64,000 nt of DNA from Colwellia sp. RSH04 (GTDB taxonomy: Bacteria; Pseudomonadota; Gammaproteobacteria; Enterobacterales; Alteromonadaceae), in contig NZ_QXIO01000003.1 in the NCBI RefSeq assembly GCF_003545765.1, forward strand, positions 402,715 through 466,714. The letters are read 5' to 3'. The stretch's first letter is position 1. The number at the start of each line of letters is the position of its first letter. The notes beneath the pieces are model-generated. The model had not been told where the DNA came from, searched no databases, and was given only the letters and a program-made list of their open reading frames with translations. Position numbers and translations under genes: made by a program. Shown piece by piece: positions 47,117 to 56,014 of this stretch.

Positions 47117-48349
47117 CTACAAATAATTATCGAACATTTGTACAGTAACAAACTCATTTTTGGTAACACTACCTTGTTCGCTATCAAGCACAATAAAGCA
47201 ATTAGCTTGTGCTAAACTGGATAAAATGCCTGAGCCTTGTGATCCCGTTGAAGCCACAACCGTTTCGCCTTGCTCATTAACTGATAAAACACCACGCTGA
47301 AAATCCATTCTACCTGCCGACTTTCGTAAATCGGTGGTTGTTTTAACACGTAAGGTAGTACGTTTGAGTGGTTCCGCATTCTGCATTTTCGTTAATGCGA
47401 CTAACGCTAATTGGTGAAAGGTTACTAATGCTGAAACTGGGTTTCCTGGTAAACCAAAAAAAACACTATTTGCTAACTTACCAAAAGCAAACGGTTTACC
47501 CGGCTTCATGGCAATTTTCCAGAAACCAATCTCACCTAATTCATCTAATACCGTTTTTGTATAGTCAGCATCGCCGACCGAAACTCCACCTGAAGATATC
47601 ACTGCATCCGCTTGTTCATCTGCCGCAATAAAAGCAGACTTAATCGCCTCAAGATTATCTTTAATAATGCCGAAGTTAATCACATTGACATGTAACTTCT
47701 CTAACATCGCTGATAAAACAAAACTATTGCTTTCGTATATATCACCTTCGGTTAACGTTTGCCCCGGTAATTTAAGTTCATCACCCGTTGCTATCAAGGC
47801 GATATTAAGTTTACGAAACACTTTAACCGTAGGCACACCTAATGAGGCTAACACACCAATATCTACTGGGGTTACGCGGTGCCCTTGCTTAAGTACTTGT
47901 TGATTTTGTTGAATATCTTCACCCGCTTTTCTAACATGCGAGCCTAATTTTTTATCTTGTAGAAAAGTGATTTGCTCACCGTCTGCTTGACAGTTTTCTT
48001 GCATTTCTACGCTATCACAACAGTCAGGCATTTTTGCCCCAGTCATAATGCGGATACACTCACCTTTTTTACATTCACCGCTAAAAGGTGCACCTGCCAT
48101 AGAACGTCCAACTAAGGTTAGGGTTTTAGAATGCTCAAAACTAGACAGAGAAAAAGCATAACCATCCATAGCAGAATTATCATGTGGTGGCACATTAATA
48201 GGGCTGAGTACGTCACTGGCCAATACATAACCTAATGCCTGCTCAACAGGTAAATCTAATACCTCAGTCACAGGAGTTATTTGGGCTAACATTTTAGTTA
48301 ACGCTTGCTCAAAAGGTAGTAAACCGGGTGCTGAACAACAATCAGTCAT
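47117..48349 (-). CDS. moeA: Molybdopterin molybdotransferase MoeA
   Basis: The 410-residue protein has MoeA domain III features SSGGVSVGDADYTK, KPGKPFAFGKL and FGLPGNPVSALVTF, plus an N-terminal segment PPHDNSAMDGYAF with the conserved Asp-Asn-Ser-Ala-Met-Asp-Gly. It inserts molybdate into adenylylated molybdopterin. I chose the ATG (MTDCCSAP) at 48347-48349; an in-frame GTG 12 bases upstream is possible. It is divergent from moaA across 303 bases that probably contain both promoters. Confidence 0.96.
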   Translation of the reverse strand: MTDCCSAPGLLPFEQALTKMLAQITPVTEVLDLPVEQALGYVLASDVLSPINVPPHDNSAMDGYAFSLSSFEHSKTLTLVGRSMAGAPFSGECKKGECIRIMTGAKMPDCCDSVEMQENCQADGEQITFLQDKKLGSHVRKAGEDIQQNQQVLKQGHRVTPVDIGVLASLGVPTVKVFRKLNIALIATGDELKLPGQTLTEGDIYESNSFVLSAMLEKLHVNVINFGIIKDNLEAIKSAFIAADEQADAVISSGGVSVGDADYTKTVLDELGEIGFWKIAMKPGKPFAFGKLANSVFFGLPGNPVSALVTFHQLALVALTKMQNAEPLKRTTLRVKTTTDLRKSAGRMDFQRGVLSVNEQGETVVASTGSQGSGILSSLAQANCFIVLDSEQGSVTKNEFVTVQMFDNYL

Positions 48350-48534
48350 AAAAATACTCACTTATTCTCTTAATTTCATTAATTGGCGCTAGTATGCTTA
48401 ATTGCCTTGTTATTGCATAGTGCAAAAGCTTATAAAATTTGATAAAGATCAAGGTTTTTAACGGCAAAACAAATAACCTTTTTTAATAAAACTAATATAT
48501 ACTTAACGAATAGAATTTTACACCGAGCTTTTAT

Positions 48535-48650
48535 CGCTAACCTAGTTAGAACTTAGCAGTTTTATTAGCATGCCATATAAGCCGTAAACAAGTTTTTGTT
48601 TACCAGGGTTAACAAGGAAACACGTTAGCCTCCCGTTATTTGGAAAGGTG
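48535..48650 (+). promoter_or_regulatory. Probable Moco (molybdenum cofactor) riboswitch in moaA leader
   Basis: Upstream of moaA a closing stem, GCTAAC (48536-48541) with GTTAGC (48624-48629), encloses a hairpin GTAAACA/TGTTTAC (48584-48590 with 48597-48603). It is followed by GCCTCCCG..TTTGGAAAGG just before the moaA ATG, which resembles the conserved 3' part of Moco RNAs found before moaA in gammaproteobacteria; the GGAAAGG overlaps the ribosome binding site, so translational control is likely. Recognition is from memory of the motif and was not modelled. Confidence 0.6.
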
Positions 48651-48652
48651 AC

Positions 48653-49624
48653 ATGTTAACAGACAATTATGGCCGTAGGTTTAGTTACCTTCGCCTCTCA
48701 ATTACCGATGTTTGCAATTTTCGTTGCAACTATTGCTTGCCTGATGGTTATGAATGTAACCAGCCGCGCGATTTTCTATCTCTTGCTGAAATTAAACGAA
48801 TCACTCAAGGTTTCGCTCAGTTAGGCACAGAAAAAATACGCATTACCGGTGGAGAGCCTGCTCTTCGTAAAGATTTGCCTGAAATAATCTCAATTTGTAA
48901 AAATACTCAAGGTATTAAAAAAGTTGCGATAACGTCAAACGGCTTTAAATTACCTGAGCATCTGCCACAATGGCTTGATGCAGGAATTGATGCTATCAAT
49001 ATCAGTATTGATAGTTTAGATCCAAGACAGTTTCTTGCCATAACAGGTCATGATAAGTTAGCCACTATCCTAAAAGGGATTGATATGGCTTTGGCAGACG
49101 GTAGCACTGATATCAAAGTAAACACGGTATTAATGCGTCAATACAGCGGCAAAGACATACAGTCTTACTTAGATTGGCTAAAAGATACGCCTGTGACATT
49201 ACGTTTTATTGAATTAATGCAAACAGGTGATAATCAAGAGTTTTTCGATGCACAGCATGTACAAGGCTCAAGAATCAAACAAAATTTAATTCTAGACGGC
49301 TGGCTTCCTGTTATCCAGAAAAAATCTGCGGGCCCTGCTCAAGAATTTTATCATCCTGATTACCAAGGAAAAATTGGTTTGATCATGCCCTACTCAAAAG
49401 ATTTTTGTAATAGCTGCAACCGATTAAGAGTGAGTTCTAGTGGTAAATTACATTTATGTTTGTTTGGCGAAGAAGGTTTATCTATAAGAGAACAGTTACA
49501 AAGTGATGATCTAGCACCATTACAAGCACAAATCCTTTCACTGCTAACTGACAAAAAAGCGACCCACTTTCTACACGAAAAATTAACCGGTGCAACTAAG
49601 CATTTGGCAATGTTGGGCGGTTAA
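48653..49624 (+). CDS. moaA: GTP 3',8-cyclase MoaA
   Basis: The 323-residue radical SAM enzyme has the N-terminal cluster motif CNFRCNYC, the GGEPALRKDL segment, a second cluster region FCNSCNRLRVSSSGKLHLCL, and ends in Gly-Gly as required for the active C-terminal tail. It converts GTP to 3',8-cyclo-H2GTP, the first molybdopterin step, with MoaC. It leads moaA-mobA-moaB-moaC-moaD-moaE-moeB. Confidence 0.98.
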   Translation: MLTDNYGRRFSYLRLSITDVCNFRCNYCLPDGYECNQPRDFLSLAEIKRITQGFAQLGTEKIRITGGEPALRKDLPEIISICKNTQGIKKVAITSNGFKLPEHLPQWLDAGIDAINISIDSLDPRQFLAITGHDKLATILKGIDMALADGSTDIKVNTVLMRQYSGKDIQSYLDWLKDTPVTLRFIELMQTGDNQEFFDAQHVQGSRIKQNLILDGWLPVIQKKSAGPAQEFYHPDYQGKIGLIMPYSKDFCNSCNRLRVSSSGKLHLCLFGEEGLSIREQLQSDDLAPLQAQILSLLTDKKATHFLHEKLTGATKHLAMLGG

Positions 49625-49628
49625 ATCG

Positions 49629-50291
49629 ATGACATCATGTTTAGGAGTTGTATTAGCAGGTGGTTTGTCTTCTCGCATGGGTAAAGATAAATCCAAGCTT
49701 TTACGTAAAAACCAAGAGAGCATGCTCAATTTCTCTCGCCAGCTGCTTCATGACTCTGGACTTTCTGAGGTCGTTATCAGTGGAGATGAATATCAAATCC
49801 CCGATGCTATTAAACACTCTGGTCCTGTTGGTGGTATTTACAGTGTGCTTTATTACTTAAGACAACAGCAAATAAAGCAACCTGATAGCTTCTTAATACT
49901 CCCTGTTGATTTACCGTTAATGACGGCATCCGCTTTAACCTCACTTCGACTTGCTGGCGAACTAAAGCAAAAAGCGACTTTTTTTACTGACACGCAGAAT
50001 AAACAGCACAACATTCCACTGTTTTTACCAAACAATGCCTTTTTAACGATGTTTATTGAAAAGAACTTTAAAGGCGATAGCTTAATTACAAAAACAGTAA
50101 AACCTGCCAGTAATCAAGCTAAAAACCATAATAAACAAGCACCTTCTATTCGTGCATTATTAAAAAACATGCCGCATCAAAGTATCGCGCTCACCGAAAC
50201 AGGTGAAGCAACTAACATTTTATTTAACAGTAATACTCCCCAAGATTGGCAGCTAGCACAACAGCAGTTTACCGGTATGGGCAAGTTATAA
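49629..50291 (+). CDS. mobA: Molybdenum cofactor guanylyltransferase MobA
   Basis: The 220-residue nucleotidyltransferase starts MTSCLGVVLAGGLSSRMGKD, the GTP-binding loop, and has GPVGGIYSVL and LPVDLPLMT. It attaches GMP to Moco to give the bis-MGD form used by DMSO/TMAO reductase-type enzymes. The start at 49629 lies 4 bases after the moaA stop; an earlier in-frame ATG would sit inside moaA. A polar 20-residue insert (about 157-176, Lys/Asn/Gln-rich) precedes the conserved C-terminus. No mobB is visible. Confidence 0.93.
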   Translation: MTSCLGVVLAGGLSSRMGKDKSKLLRKNQESMLNFSRQLLHDSGLSEVVISGDEYQIPDAIKHSGPVGGIYSVLYYLRQQQIKQPDSFLILPVDLPLMTASALTSLRLAGELKQKATFFTDTQNKQHNIPLFLPNNAFLTMFIEKNFKGDSLITKTVKPASNQAKNHNKQAPSIRALLKNMPHQSIALTETGEATNILFNSNTPQDWQLAQQQFTGMGKL

Positions 50292-50306
50292 TCAAAGGAA
50301 AAACTT

Positions 50307-50849
50307 ATGTCAGCACATGGCGGTAAATCATTCATCCCTTTAAATATTGCCGTGCTTACGGTGTCAGACACACGTACCGAAGCAAATGACACTTCAGGCC
50401 AGGCATTGGTTGAGCGCTTAACCCGTGCAGGCCATAATTTAGCAGACAAAGCCATTGTTATTGATGACGTATATCAACTGCGCGCGATGGTATCTAAATG
50501 GATTGCTGATGATGGCATTCATGCCATTATATCAACAGGTGGTACAGGGTTCACCGCTCGTGATAATACACCTGAAGCATTGATGCCATTATTTGACAAA
50601 GCAGTTGAAGGCTTTGGCGAAGTTTTTCGTCATGTTTCTCTTGGCGAAATTGGCACTTCAACGATACAGTCACGTGCTTTTGGCGGCATTGCCAACAAAA
50701 CCGTTGTACTTTGTGTTCCCGGTTCAACCAATGCTTGTAAAACGGCATGGGATAAAGTCATTAAAGAACAATTAGATGCAAGCCATAGGCCTTGTAACTT
50801 TGTACCGCATCTAAACATAACTGCTGAACAATGTGAGAGCAGAAGCTAA
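50307..50849 (+). CDS. moaB: Molybdenum cofactor biosynthesis protein MoaB
   Basis: The 180-residue MogA/MoaB-family protein has VLTVSDTRTEANDTSGQAL, ISTGGTGFTARDNTPEAL, GEIGTSTIQSRAFGG and VPGSTNACKTAW, with the C-terminal HRPCNFVPHL of E. coli MoaB. MoaB-type proteins adenylylate molybdopterin or play a related part before MoeA. The ATG follows AAAGGAAAAA by a few bases; its stop overlaps the moaC start by one base. Confidence 0.94.
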   Translation: MSAHGGKSFIPLNIAVLTVSDTRTEANDTSGQALVERLTRAGHNLADKAIVIDDVYQLRAMVSKWIADDGIHAIISTGGTGFTARDNTPEALMPLFDKAVEGFGEVFRHVSLGEIGTSTIQSRAFGGIANKTVVLCVPGSTNACKTAWDKVIKEQLDASHRPCNFVPHLNITAEQCESRS

Positions 50850-51346
50850 TGACAACTCCAAACCAAACTGCTGAACTTAGCCATTTAAATCAACATGGTG
50901 AAGCGAATATGGTTGATGTGACTGAAAAGGCAATGACTTCTCGCACAGCAACTGCACAAGGCTTTATCAGTATGAATGATGAAACCTTTGAGCTGATCAC
51001 CACAGGCAAACACAAAAAAGGCGATGTTTTTGCCGTCGCTCGTATCGCAGGTATTCAAGCGGCTAAAAAATGTAGTGACTTAATTCCTTTATGTCACCCA
51101 CTTATGCTAAGCAAAGTGCAAGTAGATTTCACGACTGATGCAGGAAGTAAGCAGGTTAAAGTAACTAGCTTATGTCGTTTAACAGGTCAAACGGGTGTTG
51201 AAATGGAAGCATTAACCGCCGTAAGTGTTGCATGCCTAACATTATTCGACATGTGTAAAGCTGCTGACCCTGCCATGGAAATTCATGGCATTAAAGTATT
51301 AACTAAAGAAGGCGGCAAGTCAGGTCAATGGCAAGCAAATAGCTAA
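50849..51346 (+). CDS. moaC: Cyclic pyranopterin monophosphate synthase MoaC
   Basis: The 165-residue protein has the MoaC motifs GEANMVDVTEKA, KKGDVFAVARIAGIQAAKK, DLIPLCHPLML and TGVEMEALTAVSVA, ending KEGGKSGQW. It turns the MoaA product into cyclic pyranopterin monophosphate. It overlaps moaB by one base, and the moaD start is 27 bases after its stop. Confidence 0.98.
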   Translation: MTTPNQTAELSHLNQHGEANMVDVTEKAMTSRTATAQGFISMNDETFELITTGKHKKGDVFAVARIAGIQAAKKCSDLIPLCHPLMLSKVQVDFTTDAGSKQVKVTSLCRLTGQTGVEMEALTAVSVACLTLFDMCKAADPAMEIHGIKVLTKEGGKSGQWQANS

Positions 51347-51373
51347 ATGACCGATAACCACGAAGGAGTTCCT

Positions 51374-51622
51374 ATGATTAACATTGTATTTTTTGCCGCT
51401 TTACGAGAGCAGCTTGATTGTGCATCACTGACTTTAGAAAGTAATGATCTAGCCACTGTCGCTGATATCATCAAGCAATTAAGTGCTAGAAGTGAACAAT
51501 GGCAACAAACGCTTAATAATGCATCATTACTTTCTGCCGTTAATCACGACATGGTTGATCAATCTCATCCTGTAAAAGCAGGTGACGAAGTGGCATTCTT
51601 CCCTCCAGTTACTGGCGGATAG
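51374..51622 (+). CDS. moaD: Molybdopterin synthase small subunit MoaD
   Basis: The 82-residue ubiquitin-like protein starts MINIVFFAALREQL and ends FFPPVTGG; the C-terminal Gly-Gly is adenylylated by MoeB and then carries the thiocarboxylate sulfur. I set the start at 51374 because GGAG lies 6 bases upstream and the family begins here; the upstream in-frame ATG at 51347 adds nine unconserved residues. It pairs with moaE 80 bases downstream. Confidence 0.96.
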   Translation: MINIVFFAALREQLDCASLTLESNDLATVADIIKQLSARSEQWQQTLNNASLLSAVNHDMVDQSHPVKAGDEVAFFPPVTGG

Positions 51623-51702
51623 TCGACACGTTAAGCGGTTAATTATTCAACCTTATAAAGTACAAACATAAGCCAATATAGATACAAAAAACTGAGTTAA
51701 CC

Positions 51703-52158
51703 ATGACAAGTGAAATTTCTATCCAACAGCATGACTTCTCATTAGCAGACGAAGTGGCATTACTTGAACAAGATAATGCGACTGATGGCGCAGTGGTTAC
51801 TTTCACTGGTCGCGTTCGTAATAATAATAACGAGACTGAAGTTAGTACCTTAACGTTAGAGCACTACCCTGGTATGACAGAAAAATCGCTCGCGAAAATA
51901 ATTACCACGGCAAAAGAGCGCTGGAATATTGGCCGCGTTAAAGTCATTCACCGTATCGGTGCATTGCAAGTTGGCGAGCAAATTGTTTTTGTTGGTGTTA
52001 CTAGTAAACACCGAAAAGATGCCTTCGCTGCCAACGAGTTCATAATGGATTACCTTAAAGTGCAAGCGCCCTTTTGGAAAAAAGAGCAAAGCGATAAAGG
52101 CGAACAATGGTTAGATGCTAAAGACAGCGATGAAACCAAAGCTCAGCAATGGTCTTAA
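51703..52158 (+). CDS. moaE: Molybdopterin synthase large subunit MoaE
   Basis: The 151-residue protein has the MoaE motifs GAVVTFTGRVRN, LTLEHYPGMTEK, HRIGALQVGEQIVFVGVTSKHR, and KVQAPFWKKE, where the last Lys residues form the active site. With MoaD it converts cyclic pyranopterin monophosphate to molybdopterin. It lies between moaD and moeB. Confidence 0.98.
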   Translation: MTSEISIQQHDFSLADEVALLEQDNATDGAVVTFTGRVRNNNNETEVSTLTLEHYPGMTEKSLAKIITTAKERWNIGRVKVIHRIGALQVGEQIVFVGVTSKHRKDAFAANEFIMDYLKVQAPFWKKEQSDKGEQWLDAKDSDETKAQQWS

Positions 52159-52200
52159 CGACCTCTTTGATGTCAGAATATAACTAAGGTAATTAACCCC

Positions 52201-52959
52201 GTGCTAACAACGCAAGAACAGCTCAAATATTCACGCCAGATCATGATGAATAAAATTGGTGAATCGGGTCAAATAGCTTTACGTAATGCCAAAGTACTTA
52301 TTTTAGGCGTTGGCGGATTGGGTAACCCTGCCAGTTTATATTTAGCGGCTTCAGGTATAGGCACGCTATATATTGCTGACGGCGACACCATAGAGTCTTC
52401 AAACTTACCAAGGCAAATTCTGTTTTCTGAAAGCGATGTTGAAGCAAATAAAGCAGAATGCGCAGCAGAAAAACTCAGTGAACAATTCCCCGAGACTACC
52501 ATTGAAGCGATAGATGACATGCTTGATGAAGAGTTATGTGATTACTATTTACCTATGGTAGATGTAGTGCTCGATTGCTCTGACAATATTCAAACGCGTT
52601 ATATGATTAATCAAGCCTGTATTCAGCACAAAACTCCACTCATTGTTGGCGCAGCAACTGGGTTTGACGGTCAACAACTCACTATAGACCCTCGTGATGA
52701 GGATAGCGCTTGTTATCAATGTTTATTTCCAGCCAGTGAAAAAGCGCCAGCGAATAATTGTCAAACCATTGGTATTATTGGCCCAATATTGGCTATGATC
52801 GCTGGCATGCAAGCACTACAAACAATCAAATTATTAACCGGTAATAAAGTTCAAGTAAATCAATTAAATATGATTGATGGCCTATCAAACCAATGGCAAC
52901 AATTTTCCATGAAAAAACAAACTAACTGCCCTGTTTGTTCAGCTAACTCACAAGTTTAG
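52201..52959 (+). CDS. moeB: Molybdopterin-synthase adenylyltransferase MoeB
   Basis: The 252-residue E1-like enzyme starts with GTG and has the nucleotide loop ILGVGGLGNPASLYLAASGIG, DGDTIESSNLPRQILF, catalytic-site Asp (DCSDNIQTRY) and two zinc CxxC motifs (CYQC and CPVC). It adenylylates the MoaD C-terminus. It is the last gene of the moa cluster; ThiF is the main alternative but context favours MoeB. The stop touches the stop of the convergent DUF1285 gene with no gap. Confidence 0.93.
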   Translation: MLTTQEQLKYSRQIMMNKIGESGQIALRNAKVLILGVGGLGNPASLYLAASGIGTLYIADGDTIESSNLPRQILFSESDVEANKAECAAEKLSEQFPETTIEAIDDMLDEELCDYYLPMVDVVLDCSDNIQTRYMINQACIQHKTPLIVGAATGFDGQQLTIDPRDEDSACYQCLFPASEKAPANNCQTIGIIGPILAMIAGMQALQTIKLLTGNKVQVNQLNMIDGLSNQWQQFSMKKQTNCPVCSANSQV

Positions 52960-53502
52960 TTAAGATATTTTACCCAACGAAAACTGGCACTTTGCACTAG
53001 TAAATACCAATTCAGTGCCTTGTGAAGTTTTTTCTTCGGTCGCTAAATCTACCCACTGATAATAAACATTACGATGCACCTTAGCTTTTAAATTGCGTCT
53101 TACAATCACGTATAAACTACCATCTTCACCACACTCTATTGGGTGCTCGCCGTTCAAGATAAAACTATCACCTACATTTGTTTCAACTAGCATAGCTTGT
53201 TCATTCTCTTGCCATTGCCAGTGTGTTAACACAAAAGGTGCATCTTCAACACGTATTCGCATTTTCTCAACGGGCGTAATAAGAAAATAATCATCATTAT
53301 CAGAAGTTTGCTCTCTTATTAATACTGAGGACAACAGTTTAACTAACGGCATGCGCTTAAAGGCACTACCTTCATGAAACCAATCGCCATTTCGCTTTAT
53401 TTCAATATCAATATCACCGCAATGGCTAGGATTCCAAGACTCTACTGGCGGTAATGACTGTTGATATTTATTTAATTCAGCAGAAAATTTTTCAAGTGAC
53501 AT
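52960..53502 (-). CDS. DUF1285 family protein
   Basis: The 180-residue protein matches DUF1285: CGDIDIEIKRNGDWFHEGS, LLSSVLIREQ, YFLITPVEKMRIRVEDAPF and RRNLKAKVHRNVYYQWVDLA. Structures of the family show a two-domain beta fold, but no function is established. I took the Met at 53500-53502; nine hydrophobic residues would be added by an earlier ATG. It is convergent with moeB, the stops being adjacent, so no terminator fits between. Confidence 0.85.
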   Translation of the reverse strand: MSLEKFSAELNKYQQSLPPVESWNPSHCGDIDIEIKRNGDWFHEGSAFKRMPLVKLLSSVLIREQTSDNDDYFLITPVEKMRIRVEDAPFVLTHWQWQENEQAMLVETNVGDSFILNGEHPIECGEDGSLYVIVRRNLKAKVHRNVYYQWVDLATEEKTSQGTELVFTSAKCQFSLGKIS

Positions 53503-53764
53503 AAGCGACCAAAATAAGAGAACTATCATGTCAGTATAAAGTAAAGGTTCGCAAAGAAAAAATAATTACGTTTTAAAGGTATAAGTCAGTCTTCGTTAAA
53601 TTGAACCATTTTACTGAGTACTTTAATGAGCAACGTAATAAAAATTTAATGATCAATCAGCTGTAATATATTAAAAGTTAACTGTAATTCAGTCAGACTT
53701 TTAATAATGTTGAGGGTCTTTTAAAAAGATTTTGCATCTTTCAATGAAAAAGCATAACTTTTCC
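53503..53764. other. Intergenic region between DUF1285 gene and tRNA-His promoter
   Basis: This AT-rich stretch holds the presumed promoter of the DUF1285 gene (minus strand). I see no open frame, repeat or terminator. Confidence 0.5.
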
Positions 53765-53794
53765 TTGTCAAATGTAAGTGAAATGCAATACAAT
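53765..53794 (+). promoter_or_regulatory. tRNA-His promoter
   Basis: -35 TTGTCA (53765-53770), an 18-base spacer and -10 TACAAT (53789-53794) precede a GC-rich discriminator CCCCGCGC, typical of stringently controlled stable RNA promoters. An inverted repeat GCGCTGT/ACAGCGC (53799-53805 and 53812-53818) follows in the leader. Confidence 0.75.
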
Positions 53795-53842
53795 CCCCGC
53801 GCTGTTAATTGACAGCGCACTCGTACATCAGTACACCTCAGT

Positions 53843-53919
53843 GGTGGCTATAGCTCAGTTGGTAGAGCCCCGGATTGTGATTCCGGTTGTCGAGGGTTCA
53901 AGTCCCTTTAGCCACCCCA
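53843..53919 (+). tRNA. tRNA-His (GTG anticodon)
   Basis: The acceptor stem GTGGCTA (53844-53850) pairs with TAGCCAC (53909-53915), with the extra G(-1) at 53843 facing C73, the histidine identity pair. The anticodon GTG is at 53877-53879 in a CCGGA/TCCGG stem, the T arm contains GTTCAAG, and CCA (53917-53919) is encoded. It is a single tRNA with its own promoter. Confidence 0.97.
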
Positions 53920-54020
53920 TCTTTTATACCTGTAAAAAATAATTAATAGCTAACAAAACTTTTAACTCTTCTATTTCTTAATGCAACGGTTCAATGCTAA
54001 AGGTAATGTAACTTTAAACG

Positions 54021-55580
54021 TTAACGTTTAAATTGTGTAATTAACGCTTCTTGACTTGATAATTTTTCAAGAAGTTCAGAAGATAACAAACTAGACTCTT
54101 GACTACTTTCTTCACAAGATATAGCTAAATCATTTATACGCACAATATTTTGACTCATTTGCTCTGACACAACAGACTGTTCTTCTATTGCTGTAGCGAC
54201 TTGTGCAGTGGCATCTGAGATTAAAGAGACTTCTTTGTGTATACTCTTAAGTGCTATTCCCGCTTCATTTGAAAGTGACACACAGTTAGCTGATAACTCA
54301 TTACCTTTATTCATTGCATCTACAGCATTATCAGAATCTGACTGTAGCTGAGTCAGTAGGGTTCTAATCTCTTCTGTGGATTGCTGCGTTCTCATTGCTA
54401 GCGCTCTAACTTCTTCAGCAACAACAGCAAAACCTCTGCCTTGCTCTCCCGCTCTTGCAGCTTCTATTGCAGCATTAAGCGCAAGTAAATTTGTTTGATC
54501 TGCTATACTACTAATTTCAGATAAAACAGTATTTATTGAATTACTACCATCAGATAGTTTACCTATCATACTATCCACTTCTGTTAACTGTTTAGACAAA
54601 TCATTAATAGCATTTACAGAGATCGCTATAGTTTCCTGACCTGAAGTTGTCATTTCTTGACCTTCTTCTGCTGATTGAGCCGTTTCAACTACCGTTCTTG
54701 CTAAATCTTGAATCGTTGCTGACATTTCATTGATGGCAGTGGCAATTTGTTCTGATTCATTTTTTTGGTCACTTAATTTTTGAGAGACTAATATGCTTTG
54801 CTCAGAGGCTAAGTTGCCATTTTTACTAGCTTGAATAGATACATCTGTCACTCTTCCGACAACCGCATTAACCTCAGCTCTTCGCATTGCTAAAGCAAGC
54901 TGCACTTTACCAATCGCATCATTATTGCCAGAATATAAGTAGCTCATTAAGGGGTTATCAAAAGTATCTTTTGCTTCTTTGAGTACCCTTTTGTATTTTT
55001 TTCGCCACCGAATAAAAATAAATGAAGTCAAAAAGGCTACAATAAAGAAAGGAAGTGTTATCAACACATTTAATTCAGAGTGTATAGCGAACGCAAGACT
55101 TGCAAGAGTTAGTAACAATAATACTGATTGAAACCATAAAGTTTGGTCTATTTCATATTTTATTCTTATAGGCGTTTCACCTTTATTCAATTTTGAATAT
55201 AAATTATCAGCTCGCTTCTTAACATGTTCATCCAACTTTGTGCGAACAGATTGGTATTCTATGTTTTTGCCCGATTTATCTTTAATTGGTGTAACGTATG
55301 CATTGACCCAATAGTAATCACCATTTTTACACTTGTTCTTTACTGGTCCCATCCATGATTGCCCTCTTTGCACATAAGACCATAAATCTTTAAATGCAGC
55401 TTTAGGCATGTCAGGGTGTCTAACAATGTTGTGAGGTTGACCATTTAATTCTTCATTCGTGTAACCCGCAATTTTACAAAATTCAGGGTTTGCATACTTA
55501 ACTTTACTTTCTAGATCGGTAATTGACAGCAGTACTTTTGATTTATCAAAAACTTGTTCGGTACCTGACTTCATATTCAA
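54021..55580 (-). CDS. Aer-like PAS chemoreceptor (energy/redox taxis)
   Basis: The 519-residue receptor has an N-terminal PAS domain (about 10-115) strikingly like E. coli Aer: [21 protein letters not shown], the WMGPVKN segment with the FAD-contacting Trp, and [10 protein letters not shown] hydrophobic hairpin (about 150-190) and an MCP signalling domain (about 245-515) with [20 protein letters not shown] follow. It has no periplasmic sensor domain, so it should sense redox or oxygen through FAD. No CheR tether is visible at the C-terminus. It is a lone gene, divergent from the hybrid kinase. Confidence 0.93.
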   Translation of the reverse strand: MNMKSGTEQVFDKSKVLLSITDLESKVKYANPEFCKIAGYTNEELNGQPHNIVRHPDMPKAAFKDLWSYVQRGQSWMGPVKNKCKNGDYYWVNAYVTPIKDKSGKNIEYQSVRTKLDEHVKKRADNLYSKLNKGETPIRIKYEIDQTLWFQSVLLLLTLASLAFAIHSELNVLITLPFFIVAFLTSFIFIRWRKKYKRVLKEAKDTFDNPLMSYLYSGNNDAIGKVQLALAMRRAEVNAVVGRVTDVSIQASKNGNLASEQSILVSQKLSDQKNESEQIATAINEMSATIQDLARTVVETAQSAEEGQEMTTSGQETIAISVNAINDLSKQLTEVDSMIGKLSDGSNSINTVLSEISSIADQTNLLALNAAIEAARAGEQGRGFAVVAEEVRALAMRTQQSTEEIRTLLTQLQSDSDNAVDAMNKGNELSANCVSLSNEAGIALKSIHKEVSLISDATAQVATAIEEQSVVSEQMSQNIVRINDLAISCEESSQESSLLSSELLEKLSSQEALITQFKR

Positions 55581-56014
55581 TACTCATATAAGTTGTATTT
55601 ATCATCCATACTAATAAAAATATCCTTATAATGTAATTTAGCATGTTGTGAACACATTGTTATATGATATTAATCAAAAGCTATGCGTCTTTACTAAAGC
55701 TGTGTTGGAGCTACTTATAGTTAATTTTGATGGGTTATTAGTTGCTGATTTGCGTATAGGAAAACGCGACAAGAGAGTATTAACGTTCTTTTATTGAAAA
55801 TAATACCTATACTCGCACAAATTTTATTTGTTCTAATACCGTTGTAAGTGATCACTTTTTTATGCGGAACAGTATTATTAATTTACATTCCACTTTTCAA
55901 TTTAAACTACATTTATCACGTAACTAAAAAGTGGATATAGTTTATTAAATAAACTAAAGTTAATATTGTTTAGCTTTCCCTATATGCTAAAGAGTCCAAT
56001 ATTCTACAGGTTGT
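55581..56014. other. Divergent intergenic region between aer-like gene and hybrid kinase
   Basis: The 434-base region is very AT-rich and has no supportable gene. The only distinct element is a 12-base palindrome, AAGTGATCACTT (55846-55857), 157 bases before the kinase start. Promoters for both genes must lie here. Confidence 0.55.

Noticed and set aside
49660..49860. Second plus-strand frame inside mobA
   Set aside because: Out of frame with the conserved MobA nucleotide-binding loop; no start site features.
50551..50818. Open frames on both strands inside moaB
   Set aside because: All overlap the conserved moaB coding sequence and show no motif of their own.
53799..53818. Hairpin before tRNA-His as a terminator
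   Set aside because: It lies downstream of a good promoter and just before the tRNA, with no T run; it is more likely leader structure or chance.
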